Shown: positions 25,665-33,133, counted from the stretch's first letter. The stretch: DNA of 34,348 nucleotides from Actinotalea ferrariae CF5-4 (GCF_000603945.1 NZ_AXCW01000027.1:1-34348), one strand, 5' to 3'. Numbers and translations: made by a program. The notes: generated from the letters alone by a model not told the origin.

Positions 25665-27715
25665 GGGTTCTCCTTCGACGTGGCCGCAGCGCGGGCGCGC
25701 AGGACCGCCTGGATGCGGGTGAGGGACGTCTCGTCCTGCAACGACGTGACGTCGCCCAGGCTTCCCCCGGCGACGAGGTCCGCGAGCAGACGACGCATGA
25801 TCTTCCCGGACCGCGTCTTGGGCAGGTCCGGGACGACGAGGACGTCGCGCGGCTTGGCGATGGGGCCGATCTCCTTCGCGACGTGCGCACGGAGGGTCTC
25901 GGTGAGCGTGTGGGCGTGCGCGGCCCACGCGTCGGCGTCCTCCGGATCGGCGGGGGAGCGGGCCGGGATGACGAACGCCGCGATCGCCTGCCCCGTCGTC
26001 GGGTCCGTCACGCCGGCGACGCCGGCCTCGCCCACGGCGGGGTGGGAGACGAGCGCGGACTCGATCTCGATGGTCGACAGGCGGTGGCCCGAGACGTTGA
26101 TGACGTCGTCGACGCGCCCGAGCAGCCAGATGTCGCCGTCGGCGTCGTAGCGGGCGCCGTCACCGGCGAGGTAGTAGCCGTGCTCGGCGAAGCGGGACCA
26201 GTACGCGTCGCGGTAGCGCTCCGGGTCGCCCCAGACGGTCCGGGCCATGCCGGGCCACGTGCGGTCGACGACGAGGAAGCCGCCCGCGCCGTGCGGGACC
26301 TCGACGCCGTCCTCGTCGACGACCTTCGCGGAGATGCCCGGCAGCGGCCGGGTCGCGGAGCCGGGCTTGAGCGTCGTCACCCCCGGCAGCGGGGCGATCA
26401 TCGTGGCGCCCGTCTCGGACTGCCACCAGGTGTCGACGATCGGGAGCTCGCCGCGGCCGAGCTGGTCGCGGAACCACACCCACGCCTCGGGGTTGATGGA
26501 CTCCCCGACGGTGCCCAGGAGCCGCAGGCTCGACAGGTCGTACGAGTCGGGCACCCCGTCCGGGAACCACGTCATGAGCGTCCGGATGAGGGTCGGCGCG
26601 GTGTAGTAGACCGTGACGCCGTACCGCTCGATGATCTCCAGGTGGCGCGCGGTGTGCGGGCTGTTGGGCGTGCCCTCGTAGATCACCTGGGTGAGCCCGT
26701 TGCTCAGCGGCCCGTAGATCTCGTAGGTGTGCGCGGTGACCCAGGCGAGGTCGGCGGTGCACCAGTGGACGTCGTCGTCCTTCGCGTCGAACAGGGCCCA
26801 GTGCGTCCACGAGGCCTGCGTGAGGTAGCCGCCCGCCGTGTGGACGAGGCCCTTGGGCTTGCCCGTCGTGCCGGAGGTGTAGATGACGAACAGGGGCGTC
26901 TCGGCGTCGAACGCCTCCGCCTCGTGGTGGTCGTCGGCGGTGTCGACGACGTCGTGCCACCACACGTCGCGGCCGGGCGTCCACGGCACGTCGGGCGTGG
27001 CGTCGCCGGTGCGGCGGACGACGAGGACGTGCTCGAGGTGGTCCAGGCCCGCCGCGGCCTCGTCCGCCGTGGCCTTGGTGGGGACGGCCTTCCCGCGGCG
27101 GAACTGGCCGTCGGAGGTGACGAGGACCTTCGCGCGGAGGTCCTCGAGCCGGAACCGCAGGGCGTCGGCGGAGAAGCCGCCGAAGACGAGGGAGTGGATC
27201 GCACCGATCCGGGCGATCGCGAGCGTGACGACCACGGTCTCGGCCAGCACGGGCAGGTAGACGACCACCCGGTCGCCCTTGCCCACCCCCAGGGCCACGA
27301 GCGCGTTGGCGGCCCGGGCGACCTCCCGCTGCAGGTCCGCGTAGGTGAGGGTGCGCCGGTCTCCGGGCTCGCCCTCCACGTGGAGGGCGACCTTGCCACC
27401 GCGTCCGGCGGCGACGTGCCGGTCGACGCAGTTCACGGCGACGTTGAGCCGACCGCCCGCGAACCACTCGGCGCGGGGGACGGTGAGGCCGTGCGGGTCC
27501 TGGGGGTCGGGGACCGCCGGCTCCCACGTGTGCGCCGTGCGCCAGGGCTCGGCCCACTCCAGGCGGCGGGCGGCCGCCTCCCAGAAGGCGACGTGGTCCT
27601 CGTCGGCCTCGGCGGTCAGGCGCGCGTGGTCGGCCGGTCCGACGTTCCAGCCGCCGTCGGGCGCCGGGTACGTCCGGTCCTCGACGAGGAGGTTGCTGAT
27701 CGTGCCGGTGCTCAT
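25661..27715 (-). CDS. acs: Acetyl-CoA synthetase (AMP-forming acetate-CoA ligase)
   Basis: A 684-residue ANL-family ligase that makes acetyl-CoA from acetate, ATP and CoA. It has VIYTSGTTGKPKGLVH (P-loop), DLAWVTAHTYEIYGPL, GTVGESINPEAWVWF, DTWWQSETGATMIAPLPG and the C-terminal PKTRSGKIMRR, whose lysine is the regulatory acetylation site. The pocket residues matching Val310, Thr311 and Trp414 of Salmonella Acs appear conserved, so acetate is the likely substrate. Placing it between the transporter and metY suggests it supplies acetyl-CoA for O-acetylation of homoserine or serine, or recovers acetate from those reactions; this is inference. The ATG 27715 lies 34 bases after the permease stop. 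Confidence 0.93.
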   Translation of the reverse strand: MSTGTISNLLVEDRTYPAPDGGWNVGPADHARLTAEADEDHVAFWEAAARRLEWAEPWRTAHTWEPAVPDPQDPHGLTVPRAEWFAGGRLNVAVNCVDRHVAAGRGGKVALHVEGEPGDRRTLTYADLQREVARAANALVALGVGKGDRVVVYLPVLAETVVVTLAIARIGAIHSLVFGGFSADALRFRLEDLRAKVLVTSDGQFRRGKAVPTKATADEAAAGLDHLEHVLVVRRTGDATPDVPWTPGRDVWWHDVVDTADDHHEAEAFDAETPLFVIYTSGTTGKPKGLVHTAGGYLTQASWTHWALFDAKDDDVHWCTADLAWVTAHTYEIYGPLSNGLTQVIYEGTPNSPHTARHLEIIERYGVTVYYTAPTLIRTLMTWFPDGVPDSYDLSSLRLLGTVGESINPEAWVWFRDQLGRGELPIVDTWWQSETGATMIAPLPGVTTLKPGSATRPLPGISAKVVDEDGVEVPHGAGGFLVVDRTWPGMARTVWGDPERYRDAYWSRFAEHGYYLAGDGARYDADGDIWLLGRVDDVINVSGHRLSTIEIESALVSHPAVGEAGVAGVTDPTTGQAIAAFVIPARSPADPEDADAWAAHAHTLTETLRAHVAKEIGPIAKPRDVLVVPDLPKTRSGKIMRRLLADLVAGGSLGDVTSLQDETSLTRIQAVLRARAAATSKENP

Positions 27716-27749
27716 GCCGTCCTCGGGGGGTGGGAGGGGTGCGGGGCGG

Positions 27750-28679
27750 TCAGAAGCGCCGCAGGAGGCGCTTCTCGACCAGGCCGATGACCGCGTCGGT
27801 GCCCTTCCCGAGGACAGCGAGCAGCACGATGGCCAGGAGGATCCGGTCCACCCTGCCGTTGTTGGCGGACTCGGTGAGCAGGTAGCCCAGGCCCATGGAC
27901 GAGGCGATGAGCTCGGCGGCGACGAGGAAGAGCCACGACTGGGCGAGTGCGAGCCGGAGCCCGGAGACGACCGACGGCGTGGCCGCCGGCAGCTGGACCC
28001 GGGTGAGCAGGGACACACCCCGCAGGCCGTAGGCGCGGCCCGCCTCCACGAGGTGCCGGTCCACGTGGCGCAGGGCCGAGGCGACGGTCGTGTAGACGGG
28101 GAAGAAGGCGCCGATCGCGATGAGGGTGACCTTGGAGTCCTCGTTGATGCCCATCCAGAGGATGAGCAGCGGGACCCAGGCCAGGGAGGGCACCGCGCGG
28201 ACGGCGCCCAGGGTGCCGGAGAAGAGCGCGTCCGTGAGCCGCGACAGGCCGACGGCGGCACCGACGACCAGGCCGACCACGGCGCCGAGAGCGAAGCCCA
28301 GGAACACCCGCTGCGTCGAGATCGCGACGTGGTCCCACAGCGTGGGTCCGTTCTGCCAGGTGGCGAGCTCGACGGCGGCGGTCCAGACGGACGCGGGGGA
28401 GGGAAGCTGGTAGGGGGCGAACTGCCCGGTCACCTCCGTGACGAGGAACCACACGCCCAGGACCGCGAGCGGCACGACGCCGCCGAGGGCCGCGCGCGCC
28501 CCCCGGGAGCCCAGGAGGTCCCGCCGCGGCCGCTCGACGGCGGAGACGCCGTGGATCGAGGACGTCGCGTGGGTGGCGGGCTCACCGGTGCCGGTCTGCA
28601 GCCGGCCGTAGGTGCTGACCGGTGCGTCGACGGGGGTGGTCCTCGACCCCGTGCTCGCGGGGCTGTCGAGTCGCGTCAT
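27750..28679 (-). CDS. ssuC: ABC transporter permease, sulfonate/taurine/nitrate family
   Basis: A 309-residue inner-membrane subunit with about six helices after a 65-residue hydrophilic N-terminus. The EAA loop that docks the ATPase is VEAGRAYGLRGVSLLTRVQLP; SLAWVPLLILWMGINEDSK and GLGYLLTESANNGRVDRIL are typical of the SsuC/TauC branch. Ligand class is inferred from the sulfur genes in the operon and the Cys/Met leader peptide. ATG 28679 is supported by a GGAAGGACAGGAC sequence directly upstream. A hairpin lies between the binding-protein gene and this gene. Confidence 0.9.
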   Translation of the reverse strand: MTRLDSPASTGSRTTPVDAPVSTYGRLQTGTGEPATHATSSIHGVSAVERPRRDLLGSRGARAALGGVVPLAVLGVWFLVTEVTGQFAPYQLPSPASVWTAAVELATWQNGPTLWDHVAISTQRVFLGFALGAVVGLVVGAAVGLSRLTDALFSGTLGAVRAVPSLAWVPLLILWMGINEDSKVTLIAIGAFFPVYTTVASALRHVDRHLVEAGRAYGLRGVSLLTRVQLPAATPSVVSGLRLALAQSWLFLVAAELIASSMGLGYLLTESANNGRVDRILLAIVLLAVLGKGTDAVIGLVEKRLLRRF

Positions 28680-28765
28680 GTCCTGTCCTTCCGCCCTCGG
28701 TGGGACGCTCGGGGTGCTGCTCGGGAGGTGCGCTGCGGCACGCCGTCGGTGACGTGCCGCGAGAG

Positions 28766-28801
28766 GGTGCCGGCCCCCGCCCCCCGACGAGGGCCGGCAC
28801 C
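28766..28801 (-). terminator. 11-bp intercistronic hairpin between binding-protein and permease genes
   Basis: GGTGCCGGCCC (28766-28776) pairs with GGGCCGGCACC (28791-28801) around a 14-base loop, seven bases after the binding-protein stop. It probably stabilises the upstream mRNA or partly stops transcription, giving more binding protein than permease. Confidence 0.6.
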
Positions 28802-28807
28802 GGTCCG

Positions 28808-29860
28808 TCAGTCCGCGATGGAGGCCGCGTCGGCCTGCGTCACGAACGAGTCCTCGAAGAGGCTGTCCAGCGCCTCGTCGATCTGCTCCTGGCTCGACAC
28901 GTCGCCGGACTCGACGAAGATCGGGCCGACCACCTCGAGCACGGAGCGCTGCGCCTCGCCCGGCACCGGGTCCAGGTCGATGACCGTGCGCTCGAGGATG
29001 ACCTTCTCGGCGATCGCCAGGTCGATGCCCGCGACGTCGGCGAGGATCTGCGCCGTCTCCTCGGGGTTCTCCAGCGCCCACGCCCGGGCCTTCTCGTACG
29101 CGTCGACGACGACCTGGGCGAGGTCCGGGGACTGCTCGAGGAAGCTCTCCGTGGCGTTGAGGAAGCCGAAGGTGTTGAAGTCGATGTTCCGGTAGACCAG
29201 CTTGGACCCGGCGTTGACCTCGGTGTCGGCCATGATCGGGTCCAGGCCCGCCCACGCCTGCACAGAGCCGTTCTCCAGGGCCGTCCGGCCGTCGGCGTGC
29301 TGGAGGTTCTGGACCTCCACGTCGCCGAGGGTCAGGCCGTGCTCCTCGAGCGTCTGCAGGAGGAAGAAGTACGGGTCGGTGCCCTTGGTCGCGGCGATCG
29401 ACGTGCCGGCCAGGTCGTCGGCGGAGTCGATCGGGGAGTCCGCCGGGACGACGATCGCCGACCACTCGGGCTGGGTGTAGACGGCGATCGTCCGGATGGG
29501 GGAGCCGTTGGCCCGGGCGAGCAGCGCGGCGGAGCCTGCGGTCGAGCCGACGTCGATCGCCCCGGCGCGCAGCGCCTCGTTGGCCTTGTTCGAGCCGGCC
29601 GACTGGACCCACTCGACGGTGACGTCGTCGCCGAGCGTCTCCTCGAGCCAGCCCTGCTCCTTGATGACGAGGCTGAGCGGGTTGTAGGTGGCGAAGTCGA
29701 CCGTGAGCGTGTCGCTGCTCCAGCCCTCCGCCTCGCTCGTGGCGCCGGGGGCGGGGGCGTCCGCCTGGGTGGCCGAGCCCTCACCCGCGACGCAGCCGCT
29801 GAGCATCAGGGCCGCGGTCAGGGACGCGGCGGTGACGGACAGTGCGGATCGGATGGTCAT
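28808..29860 (-). CDS. ssuA: ABC transporter substrate-binding lipoprotein, aliphatic sulfonate type
   Basis: A 350-residue lipoprotein that captures the ligand outside the membrane. The signal peptide ends in the lipobox LMLSGC with Cys23 as the lipidated residue, followed by an Ala/Gly/Thr-rich linker. The mature domain has the SsuA/TauA-like type II fold: DFATYNPLSLVIKEQGWLEE, EALRAGAIDVGSTAGSAAL, DDLAGTSIAATKGTDPYFFL and NGSVQAWAGLDPIMAD. The ligand is not certain; sulfonate or taurine is inferred from the operon. It lies 83 bases after the ATPase gene, a gap rich in GCCGGC repeats. Confidence 0.9.
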   Translation of the reverse strand: MTIRSALSVTAASLTAALMLSGCVAGEGSATQADAPAPGATSEAEGWSSDTLTVDFATYNPLSLVIKEQGWLEETLGDDVTVEWVQSAGSNKANEALRAGAIDVGSTAGSAALLARANGSPIRTIAVYTQPEWSAIVVPADSPIDSADDLAGTSIAATKGTDPYFFLLQTLEEHGLTLGDVEVQNLQHADGRTALENGSVQAWAGLDPIMADTEVNAGSKLVYRNIDFNTFGFLNATESFLEQSPDLAQVVVDAYEKARAWALENPEETAQILADVAGIDLAIAEKVILERTVIDLDPVPGEAQRSVLEVVGPIFVESGDVSSQEQIDEALDSLFEDSFVTQADAASIAD

Positions 29861-29943
29861 GAGTACCTCTCGGGTGGGGGCCGGCGGGCGCCGGCGTGCC
29901 GGCAGGTGCCGGCGGGGTCAGGGGCGGGGGGTCTGGGGACGGC

Positions 29944-30777
29944 TCAGCGAGCCGGGTGGTGGTGCGGGTCGACGCCGAGACCCTCAAGGAGCTCGGCGCG
30001 CAGGTGCGCGAGCTCGGCGTCGCCGCGGTCGCGGGGCCGCGAGCCGGGCACCGTGACGACGGAGCGGACCGTGCTGGGCGTGCCCTTCGGCGCGCCCTTC
30101 GGCCGGCCGAGGAGCACGACCCGGTCCGCGAGGTAGAGGGCCTCGTCGACGTCGTGGGTGACGAGGAGGACGGTCGCACGCTCCACGGCGTGGACGTCGA
30201 GGAGGAGGTCCTGCATGCGCAGGCGGGTCAGGGCGTCCAGCGCGCCGAAGGGCTCGTCGAGGACCAGCACGCCGGGGTTGCGCGCCAGCGCGCGGGCCAG
30301 CGAGGTGCGCTGCGCCATGCCGCCGCTGATCTGACGCGGCCGGTAGTGCGTGCACTCACCCAGGCCGACCAGCCCGAGCAGCTCGTGGACCCGCTGCGTG
30401 CCCACCGCCCGGTCCGTGCCCCGCGGCAGCCCGACGGCGACGTTCTGGGCGAGCGTGCGCCACGGGAGCAGGCGCGGCTCCTGGAACGCGACCGCGCACC
30501 GGGTGTCCACCCCGTCGACCGGCGACCCGTCGATGAGGATCTGGCCGGCGGTGGGGGCGTCGAGACCGCTCACCTGGCGCAGGAGGGTCGACTTCCCGCA
30601 GCCGGACGCCCCGATGAGGGCGACGATCTCGCCCGCCTCGATCTCGAGGTCGACGTCGGCGAGGACGGGGGTCGGGCGGCCGGCGCGGTCGCGGGGGGCG
30701 AACGTCCGGCCGACGCCGCGGATGCTCACGGGGTGGGCGGGGTGCGAGCGCACGGGGGCAGGGGTGGTGATGGCCAT
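29944..30777 (-). CDS. ssuB: ABC transporter ATP-binding protein, sulfonate/taurine family
   Basis: A 277-residue ATPase: Walker A GASGCGKST (56-64), Q-loop in AVAFQEPRLLPW, signature SGGMAQR (about 151), Walker B VLVLDEPFGALD (about 170) and the H-loop His in LLVTHDVDEAL. AFQEPRLLPW is typical of SsuB/TauB. It is the first structural gene of the sulfur operon. ATG 30777 has GAGGA seven bases upstream. It is preceded by a 250-base leader holding a Cys/Met-rich peptide gene and pairing sequences, so its expression is likely controlled by attenuation. Confidence 0.92.
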   Translation of the reverse strand: MAITTPAPVRSHPAHPVSIRGVGRTFAPRDRAGRPTPVLADVDLEIEAGEIVALIGASGCGKSTLLRQVSGLDAPTAGQILIDGSPVDGVDTRCAVAFQEPRLLPWRTLAQNVAVGLPRGTDRAVGTQRVHELLGLVGLGECTHYRPRQISGGMAQRTSLARALARNPGVLVLDEPFGALDALTRLRMQDLLLDVHAVERATVLLVTHDVDEALYLADRVVLLGRPKGAPKGTPSTVRSVVTVPGSRPRDRGDAELAHLRAELLEGLGVDPHHHPAR

Positions 30778-30798
30778 GGCAGGTCCTCGGGGGGTCGT

Positions 30799-30822
30799 CG
30801 GCTCCGTGCTCGTCCGGAGCCG
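30799..30822 (-). terminator. 8-bp hairpin just upstream of the ssuB ribosome-binding site (candidate attenuator terminator)
   Basis: CGGCTCCG (30799-30806) pairs with CGGAGCCG (30815-30822) with an 8-base loop. It is between the leader peptide gene and ssuB, about ten bases from the ribosome-binding site. It could be an intrinsic terminator without T-run or could limit ribosome access. Confidence 0.45.
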
Positions 30823-30878
30823 CGCACGCGCAGGCCAGGACGTCGCGCACGGGGGTGCAGGACGGGGCTGGGGTTTCT

Positions 30879-30968
30879 GCGCTGGCGACCTAGGTCCGCC
30901 GTTGGACCGGGACGTGCCGCGGGGTGCTGCCCTCGAGGGGGCGGGGTCGGCTCGTCAGGCGCCAGCGC
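30879..30968 (-). promoter_or_regulatory. Long-range 9-bp pairing in the ssu leader (attenuator arms)
   Basis: The minus-strand sequence GCGCTGGCG at the end of the leader peptide gene (30960-30968) is exactly complementary to CGCCAGCGC at 30879-30887. The first arm would be covered by a ribosome paused at the Cys or Met19 codons. A 5-bp hairpin (30969-30983) contains the Cys codons themselves. The same core pairing occurs in the cysK leader. Confidence 0.5.
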
Positions 30969-31029
30969 GTGGCATGCAGCCACACATTCGGGCCATCGGC
31001 AGGGCCATCGAGTCGTGAAGACCGTTCAT
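30955..31029 (-). CDS. Cys/Met-rich leader peptide of the sulfonate-metY operon
   Basis: A 24-codon gene: ATG at 31027-31029, TGA at 30955-30957. The second half reads MARMCGCMPRAGA; in total there are two Cys (16, 18) and five Met (1, 8, 12, 15, 19), so seven of 24 residues contain sulfur. A nearly ideal Shine-Dalgarno sequence GGGAGGAGGT (31037-31046) lies seven bases before the ATG, stronger than for most genes in this window. A promoter lies 70-100 bases upstream and the ABC ATPase gene 178 bases downstream. Ribosome pausing at Cys or Met codons would alter the downstream RNA fold. Cys-responsive leader peptides are known in mycobacteria; this one being a sensor is inference. Confidence 0.72.
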   Translation of the reverse strand: MNGLHDSMALPMARMCGCMPRAGA

Positions 31030-31053
31030 GGCACTGACCTCCTCCCGAGCAGG

Positions 31054-31070
31054 CGCCTCCGTGCGAGGCG
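31054..31070 (-). other. 6-bp hairpin in the 5' UTR of the ssu leader peptide
   Basis: CGCCTC (31054-31059) and GAGGCG (31065-31070) pair across a 5-base loop, eight bases upstream of the leader Shine-Dalgarno sequence. It may keep the site open or bind a regulator. Confidence 0.35.
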
Positions 31071-31100
31071 ACGTGAGCCGGTCACCCGACCGACGGTGCG

Positions 31101-31130
31101 ACAGTAGGCGCACGGCGGCGACCGTGTAAA
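31101..31130 (-). promoter_or_regulatory. Sigma-70-type promoter of the sulfonate-metY operon
   Basis: Minus strand: TTTACA (31125-31130), an 18-base spacer, TACTGT (31101-31106). Transcription would start near 31094, about 65 bases before the leader peptide ATG. It is the clearest two-box promoter in the window. Confidence 0.6.
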
Positions 31131-31190
31131 CATGCGAGACGGGTTCGCCCGGATGGTGAGACAGATTCACCTGGGCCGGTCCCGGACGGA

Positions 31191-31224
31191 CCGAAGGGCC
31201 CGTGCCTGCGCACGGGCCCTTCGG
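31191..31224 (-). terminator. 15-bp hairpin terminator after cysE
   Basis: CCGAAGGGCCCGTGC (31191-31205) and its exact complement (31210-31224) with a 4-base loop, 34 bases past the cysE stop. It separates cysKE from the sulfonate operon promoter. Confidence 0.8.
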
Positions 31225-31258
31225 TGGGGACGTCGCCGTCCTGAGACGGTGGGCGTCC

Positions 31259-31843
31259 TCAGATGTAGATCGCGGGGTCGTCCACCATCTCGGCGGCGGG
31301 GGCCGTCGTCGGGCGGGTGCGGACGACGGCCGGCACGCCGACGGCGGTCGCCTCGGCCGGCACGTCCCTGATGACCACGGCGTTCGCGCCGATCTGCGCA
31401 CCGTCGCCGACCCACACCGGGCCGAGGATCTTGGCCCCCGCCCCGACGACCACCCGGTCACCCAGGGTGGGGTGGCGCTTGCCCCGTCGCATGCTCTTCC
31501 CGCCGAGCGTCGAGCCGTGGAACAGCACGACGTCGTCGCCCACGACCGCCGTCTCGCCGATGACCACGCCCATGCCGTGGTCGATGAAGAGGCGGCGTCC
31601 CAGGTGGGCGCCGGGGTGGATCTCGATGCCGGTCGCCGCCCGGGCGGCCTGCGACAGGAGGCGGGCGGCCAGGCGCAGGCCCGGCCGCTGCCACATCCGG
31701 TGCGTCAGCCGGTACACCCACACCGCGTGCACCCCGGGGTAGCCGAGGGCGACCTCGAGCCGCGAGCGCGCCGCGGGGTCGCGGTGCCGGGCGGCGTCCA
31801 GGTCCTCGACGAGGTCCTGGAGGAAGAGCCAGACAGGGCGCAT
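31259..31843 (-). CDS. cysE: Serine O-acetyltransferase
   Basis: A 194-residue enzyme that makes O-acetylserine from serine and acetyl-CoA, the first step of cysteine synthesis. After the N-terminal helices, the left-handed beta-helix has hexapeptide repeats with [31 protein letters not shown] (catalytic His/Asp region), HGSTLGG and [20 protein letters not shown]. It is the short form common in Gram-positives. It starts four bases after the cysK stop, so the two are cotranscribed. A 15-bp terminator follows. Confidence 0.95.
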   Translation of the reverse strand: MRPVWLFLQDLVEDLDAARHRDPAARSRLEVALGYPGVHAVWVYRLTHRMWQRPGLRLAARLLSQAARAATGIEIHPGAHLGRRLFIDHGMGVVIGETAVVGDDVVLFHGSTLGGKSMRRGKRHPTLGDRVVVGAGAKILGPVWVGDGAQIGANAVVIRDVPAEATAVGVPAVVRTRPTTAPAAEMVDDPAIYI

Positions 31844-31847
31844 GCGA

Positions 31848-32783
31848 TCAGTCCATGAGGTCGGAGTAGAGGATCGACGTCAGGTAGCGCTCACCGAAGC
31901 TCGGGACGATGACGACGATGGTCTTGCCGGCGTTCTCGGGCCGCTTGGCGATCTCGACGGCAGCGTGGATGGCGGCTCCGGAGGACAGGCCCACGAGCAG
32001 GCCCTCCTTCTGGGCGGTCTCCCGCGCCACGCGCACGGACGTGTCGGCGTCCACGTCGAAGACCTCGTCGTACACCGAGGTGTCCAGGATCTCCGGGACG
32101 AAGTTGGCCCCGATGCCCTGGATCTTGTGGGGGCCCGGCTGGCCGCCGTTGAGGATCGGGGACTCGGCCGGCTCGACGGCGACGACCTTGACGTCGGGCT
32201 TGCGCTCCTTGAGCACCTGGCCGACGCCCGTGATGGTGCCGCCCGTCCCGATGCCCGCGACGAAGATGTCGACCTGGCCGTCCGTGTCGGCCCAGATCTC
32301 CTCGGCCGTGGTGCGGCGGTGGATCGCCGGGTTGGCCTCGTTGGCGAACTGGCGGGCCAGGACGGCCCCCGGGCGCTCCGCGGCGATCTGCTGGGCGCGG
32401 GCCACAGCGCCCTTCATGCCCTCGGCGCCGGGCGTGAGGACCAGCTCCGCACCGAACGCCCGCAGCAGGGCCCGGCGCTCCTTCGACATGGTCTCCGGCA
32501 TGGCCAGGACGACCTGGTAGCCGCGCGCGGCGCCGACCATCGCCAGGGCGATGCCCGTGTTGCCGCTCGTGGCCTCGACGATCGTCCCGCCCGGGGGGAG
32601 CTCGCCCGAGGCCTCCGCGGCGTCGACGATGGAGACGCCGATGCGGTCCTTGACCGAGCTGGCCGGGTTGTAGAACTCGAGCTTGGCCAGGACCGTGGCC
32701 CCGGCGCCCTCGGTGACGCGGTTGAGCCGGACCAGGGGGGTGTTGCCGATGAGCGCGGTGACGTCGTCGTAGATGCGGGCCAT
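31848..32783 (-). CDS. cysK: Cysteine synthase A (O-acetylserine sulfhydrylase)
   Basis: A 311-residue PLP enzyme that forms cysteine from O-acetylserine and sulfide. The PLP lysine is Lys45 in [21 protein letters not shown] (about 72) is the substrate-binding loop, and [11 protein letters not shown] binds the PLP phosphate; the YSDLMD ending is usual. ATG 32783 is chosen over an upstream in-frame start because the protein family begins [17 protein letters not shown] and a GAGGAAAA sequence precedes it. It leads the cysK-cysE operon and is preceded by a leader peptide gene ending in Cys-Cys-Arg. Confidence 0.96.
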   Translation of the reverse strand: MARIYDDVTALIGNTPLVRLNRVTEGAGATVLAKLEFYNPASSVKDRIGVSIVDAAEASGELPPGGTIVEATSGNTGIALAMVGAARGYQVVLAMPETMSKERRALLRAFGAELVLTPGAEGMKGAVARAQQIAAERPGAVLARQFANEANPAIHRRTTAEEIWADTDGQVDIFVAGIGTGGTITGVGQVLKERKPDVKVVAVEPAESPILNGGQPGPHKIQGIGANFVPEILDTSVYDEVFDVDADTSVRVARETAQKEGLLVGLSSGAAIHAAVEIAKRPENAGKTIVVIVPSFGERYLTSILYSDLMD

Positions 32784-32835
32784 GGTTTTCCTCGTCTCGC
32801 TGGGCCCCGGTGGGGCGGGTGGTGGCGGACGCACG

Positions 32836-32870
32836 TGTGCCGAGCGGTGTCTTCCGCTGCTGCCGGCACA
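32836..32870 (-). terminator. 12-bp bulged hairpin between the Cys leader peptide and cysK
   Basis: TGTGCCGAGCGG (32836-32847) pairs with CCGCT (32854-32858) and CGGCACA (32864-32870), leaving a 5-base bulge and a 6-base loop. It lies about 50 bases before the cysK start and is the best candidate for the regulated terminator of the attenuator. A second hairpin (CCGCGG, 32894-32899 and 32907-32912) lies just upstream. Confidence 0.5.
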
Positions 32871-32924
32871 ACGGTGCGCGTCGGTCGGGCATTCCGCGGC
32901 GTGCGACCGCGGGGGTCGGGGCTC

Positions 32925-32976
32925 GAGCGCTGGCGCGTCGTGGGGGCGGCGCGGGGCCGCGCGTGCTCCAGCGCTC
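32925..32976 (-). promoter_or_regulatory. 9-bp pairing at the leader stop codon (cysK attenuator arms)
   Basis: Minus-strand GAGCGCTGG (32968-32976), whose first base is the G of the leader TAG stop, is exactly complementary to CCAGCGCTC (32925-32933). A ribosome paused on the Cys codons at 32982-32987 would cover the first arm. The core GCGCTGG/CCAGCGC also occurs in the ssu leader. Confidence 0.55.
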
Positions 32977-33071
32977 TAGCGACAGCAGCGGGTCGCACGC
33001 GCGGGCGCGGTGCGGCCGATCGTCACCGCGGGCGACGACGGGGCGGGCGCGAGCGGCGTGGTCGTCCTCAC
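32976..33071 (-). CDS. Leader peptide ending Cys-Cys-Arg, upstream of cysK-cysE
   Basis: A 31-codon gene: GTG at 33069-33071, TAG at 32976-32978. The peptide is Thr/Pro/Ala-rich and ends RATRCCR, with adjacent Cys codons TGC-TGT (32982-32987) just one codon before the last Arg. A Shine-Dalgarno sequence GGGGAGGAGG (33077-33086) lies five bases before the GTG, and a TAGGTT -10-like box about 57 bases upstream. It lies about 190 bases before cysK. Low charged tRNA-Cys would pause the ribosome at the end of the gene and block the adjoining RNA arm. Regulation is inferred from this layout. Confidence 0.72.
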   Translation of the reverse strand: MRTTTPLAPAPSSPAVTIGRTAPARATRCCR

Positions 33072-33127
33072 GTCGGCCTCCTCCCCGGGGTGCTGCGGTA
33101 CGGCCCGATGGGCCGCCCCTCCTGGCG

Positions 33128-33133
33128 AACCTA
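33128..33133 (-). promoter_or_regulatory. Candidate -10 box of the cysK-cysE transcript
   Basis: TAGGTT on the minus strand would start transcription near 33121, about 50 bases before the leader peptide. No clear -35 is visible, so the call is tentative. Confidence 0.35.

Noticed and set aside
25661-27715. Acs as a sulfoacetate-CoA ligase
   Set aside because: The neighbouring sulfonate transporter made this attractive, but the acetate-pocket residues (Val, Thr, Trp equivalents) appear conserved, so acetyl-CoA synthetase is the better call.
30778-31100. SAM or other sulfur riboswitch in the ssu leader
   Set aside because: I could not find the conserved cores of SAM-family riboswitches; the leader peptide with Cys/Met codons explains the region better.
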